Assembly (NCBI RefSeq): GCF_000969445.1 | Contig: NZ_JZEY01000054.1 | Location: 1,798,001 to 1,862,000 of the forward strand | Reading direction: 5' to 3' | Origin: Devosia chinhatensis | GTDB lineage: Bacteria; Pseudomonadota; Alphaproteobacteria; Rhizobiales; Devosiaceae | Length of the DNA stretch: 64,000 nucleotides | Shown: positions 15,812 through 24,564 of the stretch, piece by piece | Numbering within the stretch: the stretch's first letter is position 1 | Layout: each line of letters begins with the position of its first letter | Notes under the pieces: generated by a model | What the model was told of the DNA's origin: nothing | Seen by the model: the letters and a program-made list of their open reading frames with translations, nothing else | Database searches by the model: none | Program-made: the position numbers and the translations under genes

Positions 15812-17614
15812 ATGAGTGATATCTCGCTCTCGAAAGCCGTTCGCTCGAACCTGCTTTCCCTCCAGAACACCGCTTCCATGATGGCAAAGACGCAGGAGCG
15901 TCTTGCTACTGGTAACAAGGTGAATTCGGCTCTGGACAATCCGACCAACTACTTCACTGCTGCATCGCTCAACAGCCGCGCTGGCGACATTAATCAGCTC
16001 CTCGATGGCATGGCCAATGGCATCCAGACTATCAAGGCTGCCGACAATGGCCTTTCTGCGATCACCAAGACGCTCGAGTCCATGCAGTCGACCCTCCGCC
16101 AGGCGCGTCAGGACAAGTCGTTCAAGACCGAGTCGTTCAGCTTCGATCCGACGTCGATCGACACTGCTGACGTCAAGAACTTGACCTTTTCGGGTGGTTC
16201 GATCACCGGCAGCGTCAACGTCGCCCTGAACACGGCGGACGCAGCTCCGACCGTCTCCACGGCAGTCGGCACCGGCTTCACTGCTCCGAGCGCAGGCACT
16301 GCACCTGACGATTTGATTGGCACGGCGCCTACCGCGCTGAATGACAATGCCTCGATGACGTTCTCGGTCAACGGCGTTGACGTTTCCATCACAAATAGCA
16401 GCGGCGCGAACTACGACGCCGGGGAAACCGTTGCTGCACTCGCAGCGCAGATTGAAGACCTTCGAGACAATGGTACGGCCGCCCAGCAGGCAGCACTGGC
16501 CGATATCGTGGTGGACACCACCGGCGACGTACTGACCCTCAGCAACGCCACCGAGGGCAGCAGCATCACTGTTGCAGGTGCTGATGCTGCGCTCGCAGGC
16601 TTTGCCGTCGGCAACCGCACGAGCGCTGGTGATGCGCCTGAAAGCTTCACCGTGACTGTTGCCGGTCGTGAAGTTGTCCTCAACAGCACTAACGCATCCG
16701 ATGCGACCACTGCTGCGGCCACGATTAACTCCGCAATCTCTGCCGACGGCTTTTCTGCGGAGGAGGACGGTGGCTTCATCCGCATCAATGGACCGGCTGA
16801 CGGTTCGGCGAACGTTACCATCACCGGCAGCACCGCTGCTTTGAACGCCATCTTCGGTGCCAACACCGCTCCGACGGTTACGCCTGGCGCCACTGGCGAA
16901 GGGACCGTGCGTTCAGTCAATGATCTGGTGACGGCTATTAATGGAAACGCCGACCTGCGCGGCAACATCCGTGCGTCAAACGATAACGGTAAACTGCGCA
17001 TCGAAAACCTGTCGACCACCGACCTCGACATTGCTGGCATCGGCGCAGAAAATGCGATTGATGGAACCACTGCCACGCCAGTTGAAGTTGGTGGCAATAC
17101 CACTCGTTCCGATCTTGCGGCACAGTTCCGCGATCTTCGCGACCAGCTGGACAAGCTGGCGGACGACGCTTCGTTCAACGGTATCAACCTGCTGCGCGGC
17201 GACAACCTGCAAATCACCTTCAACGAGACCAGCACGTCGGAACTGAATATCCGTTCCAAGGATGAACAGGGCATCAGCTCCGCCATCCTCGGCCTCAACA
17301 CAAACCTGCAGGCCAGCGATCTCGACCGGGATTCAAACATCGATACGCTGATCGCCGGTGTTAAGACTGCGATCAATACTGTGCGCTCGCAGGCTTCGGC
17401 CTTCGGCTCATCGCTCTCGGTGGTGCAGAACCGTCAGGACTTCTCCAAGAACATGATCAACACGCTTCAGACTGGCGCTGCCAACCTGACGCTGGCCGAC
17501 ATGAACGAAGAAGCCGCCAACCTGCTGGCCCTGCAGACTCGCCAGTCGCTGAGCTCCTCGGCTCTGTCGATGGCTTCGCAGGCCGACCAGTCGGTGCTGC
17601 AGCTGCTCCGCTAA
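15812..17614 (+). CDS. Flagellin (first copy)
   Basis: The 600-residue filament subunit has conserved N-terminal (MSDISLSKAVRSNLLSLQNT, then ATGNKVNSALDNPTNYFTA) and C-terminal (NMINTLQTGAANLTLADMNE, then EAANLLALQTRQSLSSSA) D0/D1 helices that form the filament core. A surface domain of about 330 residues is inserted between them (about 115-445) and contains flagellin-IN-like modules beginning ASMTFSVNGVDVSITN and ESFTVTVAGREVVLNS. Rhizobial and Caulobacter flagellins are usually 270-400 residues, so this one is large. A GGACCC-type ribosome binding region precedes the ATG. It is paralogous to the next gene. Confidence 0.95.
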   Translation: MSDISLSKAVRSNLLSLQNTASMMAKTQERLATGNKVNSALDNPTNYFTAASLNSRAGDINQLLDGMANGIQTIKAADNGLSAITKTLESMQSTLRQARQDKSFKTESFSFDPTSIDTADVKNLTFSGGSITGSVNVALNTADAAPTVSTAVGTGFTAPSAGTAPDDLIGTAPTALNDNASMTFSVNGVDVSITNSSGANYDAGETVAALAAQIEDLRDNGTAAQQAALADIVVDTTGDVLTLSNATEGSSITVAGADAALAGFAVGNRTSAGDAPESFTVTVAGREVVLNSTNASDATTAAATINSAISADGFSAEEDGGFIRINGPADGSANVTITGSTAALNAIFGANTAPTVTPGATGEGTVRSVNDLVTAINGNADLRGNIRASNDNGKLRIENLSTTDLDIAGIGAENAIDGTTATPVEVGGNTTRSDLAAQFRDLRDQLDKLADDASFNGINLLRGDNLQITFNETSTSELNIRSKDEQGISSAILGLNTNLQASDLDRDSNIDTLIAGVKTAINTVRSQASAFGSSLSVVQNRQDFSKNMINTLQTGAANLTLADMNEEAANLLALQTRQSLSSSALSMASQADQSVLQLLR

Positions 17615-17639
17615 AAGTCAGCGACGCCTACCAGATCGC

Positions 17640-17669
17640 AAAGGGGCGGGCCGCAAGGTCCGCCCTTTT
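17640..17669 (+). terminator. Terminator of first flagellin
   Basis: AAAGGGGCGGGCC and GGTCCGCCCTTTT form a long stem with a GCAA tetraloop and one imperfect pair, followed by a short T tract. Confidence 0.85.
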
Positions 17670-17713
17670 CGTTGCGCCCCGCTAAATTTCTCGCCAAAGC
17701 TTAACCGGGATGG

Positions 17714-17745
17714 TTAACCAGAGGTTAGAGTTAACACCTCGTTAG
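17714..17745. promoter_or_regulatory. Two CtrA-like boxes upstream of second flagellin
   Basis: TTAA-CCAGAGG-TTAG (17714-17728) and TTAA-CACCTCG-TTAG (17731-17745) each match the CtrA consensus at seven of eight bases and are spaced 17 bases apart, about 77-108 bases upstream of the flagellin ATG. Further TTAA half-sites at 17701 and 17756 make this an unusual local cluster in GC-rich DNA. Confidence 0.45.
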
Positions 17746-17821
17746 GATTCATTGATTAACGCTTATCTCATGTCCAGGGACGGAATCGCTCTGATTCCGA
17801 CGCTGTTTTGAGGGAAGCACC

Positions 17822-19699
17822 ATGTCCGATATTTCATTGTCCAAAGCGGTCCGGTCGAACCTGCTGTCGTTGCAGAACACCGCTTCCCTCATGGAAAAGA
17901 CGCAGAACCGATTGGCGACCGGCAACAAGGTCAATTCGGCTCTCGATAACCCCACAAACTTCTTCACCGCCTCGGCGCTGAATGCCCGCGCTGGTGACCT
18001 TGGACAATTGCTCGACGGCATGGCCAACGGCATCCAGACGCTGCAAGCGGCTGATAATGGCCTGTCGGCGATCACCAAGACCTTGGAATCGATGCAGTCA
18101 GTGCTGCGCCAGGCGCGGCAAGACAAGACATTCTACACGGCCTCCTACGAGATTTCGCCAGGCGCTACCGGCAATATCACCTTCGCCGACGGGTCCGTAG
18201 GGCCCATGACCCGCAGCATTCCCCTTCAGAACCTGGGCTTGACCAACACGGCTCTGGGCATGGCCGCTCCGAGCGGCGCTGGCACTGCCGGAAGCGCCGG
18301 TGGCCCAACCAATGGTACAGGCACATTCTCCGTTACCGGTCCTCTCGGTCTGGGTGACGATACGGTGTCGTTCAATGTGGTGATCGATAGCGTCGCTCAG
18401 CCCATTACCCTGGACGCAGCTGCCTTGACGGCTGCGGGTCTGGTGGGTGGCGACATTACCGACAATGACGACCTGGTTGCTGTGCTCAACGATCAGCTTA
18501 CAGGCGCGACCGCCGCCGTGGTCGGTGGCGAGATTGTCGTGACATCCGCCTCCACCGGCGTCGCCTCTACCGTCAGCTTCGGTGCAGCGACGATCACCGA
18601 CAACGGTCTCGACACCACCGACAACGCCGTTGTCGCAAATCTCGGGCTTGCCGCTGCGACTTCCGATGACGGTCAGGCCACTGGTCCGGCAAGCGCGGGC
18701 TCCAACACGCTGACCTGGTCGGGAACTCCGATCCAGGTGAACAACGATGCCCGCATCAGCTTCACCGCCAATATCAATGGCGTGAACCAGCAGATCGAGA
18801 TCACTCGCAAGGACGTCCTGCGGGTGGGCAACAGCGACGGCACCATCGACAGCGCCAACGAGTTCGCGGCAATCCTCGCAGCCAAGATCGACGGCGTTAC
18901 CGCCTCTGCAAGCGGCAACACCATAACCGTCACATCCAAGCAGACGGGCGCAGCCTCTTCGGTATCGCTTGGCGCTGCAACGATCTCCGGCCTCAACTAC
19001 AATTCCGACGAGCTGGTCAACGCAGTCAACAACAACGAGCACCTCAAGAATCGTGTTCGGGCCTCCAACGACAATGGCAAGCTGCGCATCGAAAACCAGT
19101 CCACTCAGGAACTCTCGGTCAACGGCGTCGATTCTGCCGGCACCATTGTCGGTGGCAGCACCACCGGCGCCAAGATCATCGGCAACACCGTCCGTTCCGA
19201 CCTGACGCGGCAGTTCAATGAATTGCGCGACCAGCTGGACAAGCTCAGCGACGACGCGTCCTTCAACGGCGTCAATCTGCTGCGCGGCGACCAGCTGACC
19301 ATCATGTTCAACGAGACGGGCACCTCCTCGATCGACGTCCAGACCAAGGACGAGATGGCGCTGAACTCGGCCAAGCTCAATCTCTTCAACATCCAGCCCG
19401 AAGAGCTCGATCTCGATACGGACATCGACGAACTGCTTTCGACGGTCAAGATAGCGCTATCCTCGGTGCGCACCCAGGCCTCGACCTTCGGCCAAAACCT
19501 GTCCATGGTCGAAAATCGCCAGGCGTTCACCAAGAACATGATCAACACGCTGGAAACCGGCGCTGCCAACCTGACGCTGGCCGACATGAACGAAGAAGCC
19601 GCAAATCTTCTCGCGCTGCAGACGCGTCAGCAATTGTCGTCCAACTCGCTGTCGCTGGCCAGCCAGGCCGACCAGTCAGTGCTCCAGCTGCTCCGCTAA
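17822..19699 (+). CDS. Flagellin (second copy)
   Basis: This 625-residue paralogue of the preceding flagellin has nearly identical N- and C-terminal D0/D1 regions and a divergent central domain. The centre contains two homologous modules of about 75-80 residues. The first begins DTVSFNVVIDSVAQPITL and ends VASTVSFGAATI; the second begins ARISFTANINGVNQQIEI and ends AASSVSLGAATI. This points to internal duplication. A shared segment (RASNDNGKLRIEN) links it to the first flagellin. It has its own promoter region and terminator, so the two could be expressed differently. Confidence 0.95.
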   Translation: MSDISLSKAVRSNLLSLQNTASLMEKTQNRLATGNKVNSALDNPTNFFTASALNARAGDLGQLLDGMANGIQTLQAADNGLSAITKTLESMQSVLRQARQDKTFYTASYEISPGATGNITFADGSVGPMTRSIPLQNLGLTNTALGMAAPSGAGTAGSAGGPTNGTGTFSVTGPLGLGDDTVSFNVVIDSVAQPITLDAAALTAAGLVGGDITDNDDLVAVLNDQLTGATAAVVGGEIVVTSASTGVASTVSFGAATITDNGLDTTDNAVVANLGLAAATSDDGQATGPASAGSNTLTWSGTPIQVNNDARISFTANINGVNQQIEITRKDVLRVGNSDGTIDSANEFAAILAAKIDGVTASASGNTITVTSKQTGAASSVSLGAATISGLNYNSDELVNAVNNNEHLKNRVRASNDNGKLRIENQSTQELSVNGVDSAGTIVGGSTTGAKIIGNTVRSDLTRQFNELRDQLDKLSDDASFNGVNLLRGDQLTIMFNETGTSSIDVQTKDEMALNSAKLNLFNIQPEELDLDTDIDELLSTVKIALSSVRTQASTFGQNLSMVENRQAFTKNMINTLETGAANLTLADMNEEAANLLALQTRQQLSSNSLSLASQADQSVLQLLR

Positions 19700-19725
19700 G
19701 GCGCCATCGACGTCGCCATTCCAGC

Positions 19726-19749
19726 AGGGCGGGCTCAGGTGCCCGCCTT
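19726..19749 (+). terminator. Terminator of second flagellin
   Basis: AGGGCGGGC and GCCCGCCTT pair around TCAGGT, followed by a T-rich stretch, 27 bases after the stop. Confidence 0.75.
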
Positions 19750-19812
19750 TGTTGTTTTGGCTCCCTCCAGCGCGTAAGCTACTTCCATTCCGGACGTCCA
19801 TGAGGCGAAACA

Positions 19813-20238
19813 ATGGCCCTGAAGGTCGAACTGAAACCAGGCGAGAAACTGCTCGTCGGCAATTGCATCATCACCAATTCCGATCAGCGGACGCGCCTGT
19901 TCATCGAAGGCCGCGCCCCCATCCTGCGCGAGAAGGACATTCTGACCGCAGAGACCGCAGACACGCCCGCCAAGCGCATCTATCTGGCCGTGCAGCTCAT
20001 GTATATCGAGGACGATATCAGCACGACGCGCGAGGAATATTTTGGCCTCGTGGACGACTTTGTGCAGGCGGTTCCATCGGCCACCGAGATAGTGACGCAA
20101 ATAAACAACGAGATATTAACCGGGCAGTTATACAAAGCCCTAAAAGCTGGCCAGAAGCTGATCGAGTACGAACAGGAAGTCCTTTCCCATGTATCAACAG
20201 GGCGCCAACGCCTACCTTCAGACGACCAAAGTCGTTGA
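19813..20238 (+). CDS. flbT: Flagellin translation regulator FlbT
   Basis: The 141-residue FlbT has the family sequence LKPGEKLLVGNCIITNSDQR, RLFIEGRAPILREKDI and RIYLAVQLMYIEDDI. In Caulobacter FlbT represses flagellin mRNA translation until the hook is complete; in some other species it acts positively. It lies directly after the flagellins. Its 3' end overlaps the start of flaF by 50 bases in another frame. Confidence 0.95.
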   Translation: MALKVELKPGEKLLVGNCIITNSDQRTRLFIEGRAPILREKDILTAETADTPAKRIYLAVQLMYIEDDISTTREEYFGLVDDFVQAVPSATEIVTQINNEILTGQLYKALKAGQKLIEYEQEVLSHVSTGRQRLPSDDQSR

Positions 20239-20554
20239 ATCCCCACGCGAGCGGGAATCGGCCCTGCTGATGCGCGCGGCGGCCAGTTTGCAGAAGGTAA
20301 AGGACGAATGGCCCAACAGCTTTGATGATCTGGAGCAGGCCCTGGCCTTCAACCGCAAGCTCTGGTCCATCTTCATGGTTGCAGTGACCAAGGAAGATAA
20401 CCCCCTCCCCCAGGAAATCCGCCAGAACATCGCCAATCTGGGTCTTTTCGTGATGAACCAGACCCGCGAGATGATGATGGAGCCACGGGCTCAGAAACTC
20501 GAGGTTCTCGTCCGCCTCAATCGCCAGATCGCTGCCGGCTTGCGCGGCATGTAG
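20189..20554 (+). CDS. flaF: Flagellin regulator/chaperone FlaF
   Basis: The 121-residue FlaF is identified by MYQQGANAYLQTTKVVESPR, ESALLMRAAASLQ and ALAFNRKLWSIFMVAVT. FlaF is needed for flagellin synthesis and secretion and is antagonised by FlbT in Caulobacter. The gene pair is normally adjacent. Here the reading frames overlap by 50 bases, so translation is probably coupled. A terminator follows. Confidence 0.95.
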   Translation: MYQQGANAYLQTTKVVESPRERESALLMRAAASLQKVKDEWPNSFDDLEQALAFNRKLWSIFMVAVTKEDNPLPQEIRQNIANLGLFVMNQTREMMMEPRAQKLEVLVRLNRQIAAGLRGM

Positions 20555-20578
20555 ACGGTCCAAAGCAGCAAATGCCGG

Positions 20579-20604
20579 AAGGCCTCGCGCAAGCGGGGCC
20601 TTTT
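20579..20604. terminator. Terminator between flaF and flgL
   Basis: AAGGCCTCGC and GCGGGGCCTT (one G-T pair) form a hairpin with a four-base loop followed by T4. It serves flaF and may also block leftward transcription after flgL. Confidence 0.8.
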
Positions 20605-20615
20605 GCTTTGGCGGG

Positions 20616-22643
20616 CTAGAGGAAGTTGACGAGGCTCAGCTTGCTCACCATGGCGGTCACCTGGTAGCTGGCCGTCAGCCGAGTCTGCAGGGCCATGATT
20701 TCCATGGCCACGTCTTCCTTGCTGACCGTCTCGACATCACTGAGCAGATTGTCGAGCTGAGCCTTGTAATTGGTATGACGCTGGCTGGCTGCATTCATGG
20801 TCGACCAGGCGACGCCGATCTCCATGGCCACCAGCTCGATAGAGCCGCGCTCGACATTGCGCGCCTCGGACAATTGCAGCTGCTGGCGGCGCGCCATGGC
20901 GTCGAAACGCTGCTTGGCGGGATCCAGTGATGCGGCGCTGGGATCGGTAGCGTTGAGGACCTCGGGATAGGTCTCCGCCGACATGGCCGCGAACGAGCGC
21001 ATCATGCGCAGATAGCCACTTTCATTGGCCTGCATGCCGTAATTGACCCGGCCCGCATCTTCTACCGACGCCGAGACGGATTGGCGCGGATTGCCTTCGG
21101 CGTCGGCCGCTGCCTCGGTGACAGAGCGCAGCATGGCCTTCTCGAAATTCTTCGAGGTCTCCTCGATCGATGCACCGATAGAGAACTGGCCGGGACCGGC
21201 CTTGCCTGAAACAGCAGTCAGGGTAACTTCGCGCATGCGATTGCTCGGCGCCGGCTCCTTGAGGGTCAGCGTTACGCTGTCGCCGGGCTGCTCTGTGCCG
21301 TCGAACACCACGTTCATCGAGGCGGGACCGCCGGAAACGCCGGGCGAATAGGTTGTTGCCGGGCTGGTACCGGACGTCGACTGCCCCGTCACCGCGCTGG
21401 TGATGCGGAACCCATGGGCCGGCGATACCGGCGAGTTTTCCGTCAGCGACACGCGACCCGTCGGGCTGGGAGGCACACCCGCAGCATCGGCATCGTAGCT
21501 CTGGCTCGCTTCCAGTCGCCCCATTCCGACGGCAGATACGGCAGCCGTCTGGCCACCATACCACATCACCGTGTCATTGGGGCTGGCCACGCGCAGGGCT
21601 GTCGCCGTCGCCGGATTGCCGCTCACGCGCAAGACAGGTTCGCCGGCCGCGTTGAAGAAATTCTCAGCCGCAGCAAAAGCCGAGGCTGCAGCAAGTTCAC
21701 CGGGCGCGGTCTGGGCCAGCTTGGCGTGCATGGCATCCATGAAATTACTGGCTGTCTGACCGACGGCGATCGCCGGATCGGCGTCGGCACCGATGATGAA
21801 CTCGCCCGGCTTGCCCGTAGCATTGGCCGCATCGGTCGCCGTGAGGGTGATCTGGGTTTCCGTGCCATCGGGCAAGGTCAGCCCCAAGGTAATGGTCTGG
21901 CCTGGCTTGACCGTGTCGGCCGGCGGATTGTGGAAGCTGATCGAAACCTGGTCGCCCAAAGGCGCGGGACCAGCCTTGGGCTCCGACAGCGTAACGCCCC
22001 CGCCCGTGCTCGACAGGGTGGAGAGCTTGAACCCGAAGGGGTGGACACCGTCCTCGCTCACCGTGACCACGTTGGGAGAGAGCGGATCGATGCTCGCGCC
22101 CACGCGACCCATTCCGTTCACACCGGCATCGGCGGCGCGGCGCTCGGTCAGCACAGTCTGGTATCCGGCCCGGCCACCAGCACCATTCATGAGCACATCG
22201 GTATCCGGCAGCGGCGGCTTGTCGGTTACCGAGCCACCGAACAGGTAGCGGCCTCCGACATCGGAATTGAGCATGGTGACCATTTCGTCCAGCCGTGCCC
22301 GCGACTGCGCCGAGATGGTAGCCATGTTGATATTGTTGGTGCCGTACTGGCCCAGCTGCGCCGAGTTGCGCGCCTCGCCCTCGATCTTGTCCATGCGGCT
22401 GAGCGCATTGTCGTAGAAGCTGAGGCGCAACGACACCTGCTCGATACTGGCATTGTAGCCTGAAATTGTGCTGAGCCGGGAGCGAACGGACAGCGAGACC
22501 GGCAGGTCGCGGCCCATATCGGCAAGCGTTTGCGCTTTCACGCCCGTCCCCAACTGCATCTGCAGCGTGGCGAACTTGTCCTGCATTTTGGAGATGACCC
22601 CAAAGCCGGTCTGCAGCGGAAACATCGACTTGTTGACGATCAT
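20616..22643 (-). CDS. flgL: Hook-filament junction protein FlgL (enlarged)
   Basis: At 675 residues this is about twice the usual FlgL (around 320-360). The flagellin-like N-terminus (SLSVRSRLSTISGYNASIEQ, then VSLRLSFYDNALSRMDKIE) and C-terminus (ELVAMEIGVAWSTMNAASQR, then KEDVAMEIMALQTRLTASYQ) flank an insertion of about 400 residues. It contains two related modules: QVSISFHNPPADTVKPGQTI and MNVVFDGTEQPGDSVTLTLK, followed by similar GEFIIGADAD and GQFSIGASIE stretches. It is the last gene of the flgE-flgK-flgL operon, 14 bases after flgK. Confidence 0.93.
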   Translation of the reverse strand: MIVNKSMFPLQTGFGVISKMQDKFATLQMQLGTGVKAQTLADMGRDLPVSLSVRSRLSTISGYNASIEQVSLRLSFYDNALSRMDKIEGEARNSAQLGQYGTNNINMATISAQSRARLDEMVTMLNSDVGGRYLFGGSVTDKPPLPDTDVLMNGAGGRAGYQTVLTERRAADAGVNGMGRVGASIDPLSPNVVTVSEDGVHPFGFKLSTLSSTGGGVTLSEPKAGPAPLGDQVSISFHNPPADTVKPGQTITLGLTLPDGTETQITLTATDAANATGKPGEFIIGADADPAIAVGQTASNFMDAMHAKLAQTAPGELAAASAFAAAENFFNAAGEPVLRVSGNPATATALRVASPNDTVMWYGGQTAAVSAVGMGRLEASQSYDADAAGVPPSPTGRVSLTENSPVSPAHGFRITSAVTGQSTSGTSPATTYSPGVSGGPASMNVVFDGTEQPGDSVTLTLKEPAPSNRMREVTLTAVSGKAGPGQFSIGASIEETSKNFEKAMLRSVTEAAADAEGNPRQSVSASVEDAGRVNYGMQANESGYLRMMRSFAAMSAETYPEVLNATDPSAASLDPAKQRFDAMARRQQLQLSEARNVERGSIELVAMEIGVAWSTMNAASQRHTNYKAQLDNLLSDVETVSKEDVAMEIMALQTRLTASYQVTAMVSKLSLVNFL

Positions 22644-22657
22644 GGCGCGCTACTCCT

Positions 22658-24496
22658 TCAAGTCGACCGGAACAGGGTATCGAGCAGTTCCTTGACCACC
22701 GATACAATGCGGGCATTGGCAGCATAGGCGCTCTGTAACTGGGTCAGCCGCGCCATCTCCTCGTCCATGTTGACCCCATATTCGGTTTCCATCTGGCTGG
22801 TGATGGTATCGAGGGTCAGCACCCGGTCATCGCGCTGGGACAGGGCCGCACCGATCATGGTGCCCTGATAGTTGAGTACCTGCCCGATCAATTGCTCCAC
22901 ATTGCCATTCAACTGATGGCGCCCCGCATTCTGGGCCGGCGTCGTGCCGGAAACGAAGCTCATAGAATTGAGCTGCTTGAGCACATATTCGGGGCGTGAG
23001 GCGTCACCCAGCGTGTGATCGACATCAAACTGCACAAGAAGCCTGTTGTCGGCCACGACCGCCGGGTTGATGCTGATGCGCGCGGCAAAGCCCAGGATCT
23101 GCGGCGGATCGGTATTGAGATTGCCGGTAAAGGCGGACCCGCCCTGATCGACGAACAAGGCCATGCCGAGCTCGCCCGTCTGCATGCCATTGGCCGTGCC
23201 GCGGGTGGTCAGACCGGTAATGTCCCGGGTGCCGTTGGCGCCGTCGTCGAGTGCTTGCAACTTGCCGGCGGCAGGGCTGGTTATGGCGATGCCCGGCAGC
23301 TTGGTCTGGAGTATCGCTGCGGCCGCGCCGGCATTGGACAGATCCACCGAGATGACGCGCTGGCCGCTGGCATCGACAAAGTCCTGGCCATTGGTGCTGT
23401 GGACGATGCGCACCCGCTGCTCCGCCCCGTTCACCGTATAGGTGAGGGAGACGTCATTGCCGGGCTGCAGGTGCGAAATGTCGGCGACGAGCCCGGTGCG
23501 CCCTGCCCCATCATTTGCAGAGCTGCCAGGAGTGGTGATGGTCGAGAACGACTTCGCCAGCGCGCCGGCAATCTCATCGAGCTGGTTCTGCGCTTCCACG
23601 AGAGTCTTGTCGCGCAGCTGCACCAGGCCCGCAAGCTCGCCACCCTGCAGCACGCCCTGCCGGATCAAGTCGATGGTAAGGCCCGATGGCGTCACCAATT
23701 GCAGGGTACCGACGCGGCTGTCGGTGGCTTCGGATGTTGCCAGTGCACCGGGAGACAGAGCGCCGGCAGAGGTGAATTTGAAGGTGCTGGCGCCATTGTC
23801 GATAAGACCGACGCCCGACCGGGTCATCAGGGCCACCGTACCATTGGCCCGATAATCGGCCTGGACGTCGATCACGCCGGCAATGCCTGCCACGAGCCGG
23901 TCGCGCTGGTCGAGCAGCGACGCTCTGGCGGTATCCGTCATGCCCAGATCGAGCATGCGATTGTTCACCTCGTTGAGCGAGACGAGCATTGCGTTGACGT
24001 TGGTGACGTTATTGGCGATCTGCGTTTCGGTTTCCTGGCGCATTTCCTGCACCATGCCCGAAAGCATGTTGAGCCGCTGGGCCATGCCTTGGGCCTCGGC
24101 GACGACATTGGCGCGAGCCGGATAATCATCGGGGCTGGTTGCCAGCGCCTGGAGTGAGTTCTTGAATGAGCCGAACATGGTGTCCAGCGAGCCGCTGGCA
24201 CCGGGTTTGCCCAGAAGAGCCTGGAGCTTGTTGAGATAGTCGCCGGCGACGGAGGCCGAGGCCGTGTCGGACACCTGGCGATTGTAATAGGTCTGCAGGC
24301 TCTGGTTGAAGGCGCGATTGATGCCCGTGGTGCGGGCATAGGACGAGTTGACCGAATTGTAGTCGACAACGTTCAGCGACTGCTTGTGATAGCCGGGCGT
24401 GCCGGCATTGGCCACGTTGCGGCTCAGGACCGAAATCGAGTCCTGGCTGGTCCGCAGACCCGAAACGGCATTGGAAAGCGACGAAATCAGACCCAT
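22658..24496 (-). CDS. flgK: Hook-filament junction protein FlgK (HAP1)
   Basis: The 612-residue FlgK has the N-terminal rod/hook signature (SLSNAVSGLRTSQDSISVLS, then RNVANAGTPGYHKQSLNVVD) and C-terminal helix (LDTITSQMETEYGVNMDEEM, then ARLTQLQSAYAANARIVSVV). It is exported to the hook tip, where it seats FlgL and the filament. It sits 68 bases downstream of flgE in the same operon. Confidence 0.96.
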   Translation of the reverse strand: MGLISSLSNAVSGLRTSQDSISVLSRNVANAGTPGYHKQSLNVVDYNSVNSSYARTTGINRAFNQSLQTYYNRQVSDTASASVAGDYLNKLQALLGKPGASGSLDTMFGSFKNSLQALATSPDDYPARANVVAEAQGMAQRLNMLSGMVQEMRQETETQIANNVTNVNAMLVSLNEVNNRMLDLGMTDTARASLLDQRDRLVAGIAGVIDVQADYRANGTVALMTRSGVGLIDNGASTFKFTSAGALSPGALATSEATDSRVGTLQLVTPSGLTIDLIRQGVLQGGELAGLVQLRDKTLVEAQNQLDEIAGALAKSFSTITTPGSSANDGAGRTGLVADISHLQPGNDVSLTYTVNGAEQRVRIVHSTNGQDFVDASGQRVISVDLSNAGAAAAILQTKLPGIAITSPAAGKLQALDDGANGTRDITGLTTRGTANGMQTGELGMALFVDQGGSAFTGNLNTDPPQILGFAARISINPAVVADNRLLVQFDVDHTLGDASRPEYVLKQLNSMSFVSGTTPAQNAGRHQLNGNVEQLIGQVLNYQGTMIGAALSQRDDRVLTLDTITSQMETEYGVNMDEEMARLTQLQSAYAANARIVSVVKELLDTLFRST

Positions 24497-24564
24497 CTAG
24501 GCGGCCCTCAACCCCAGGACGTCGGTTCGGGGTCCTGCCCCGAACCGAATGTTCGAACCGCGTC

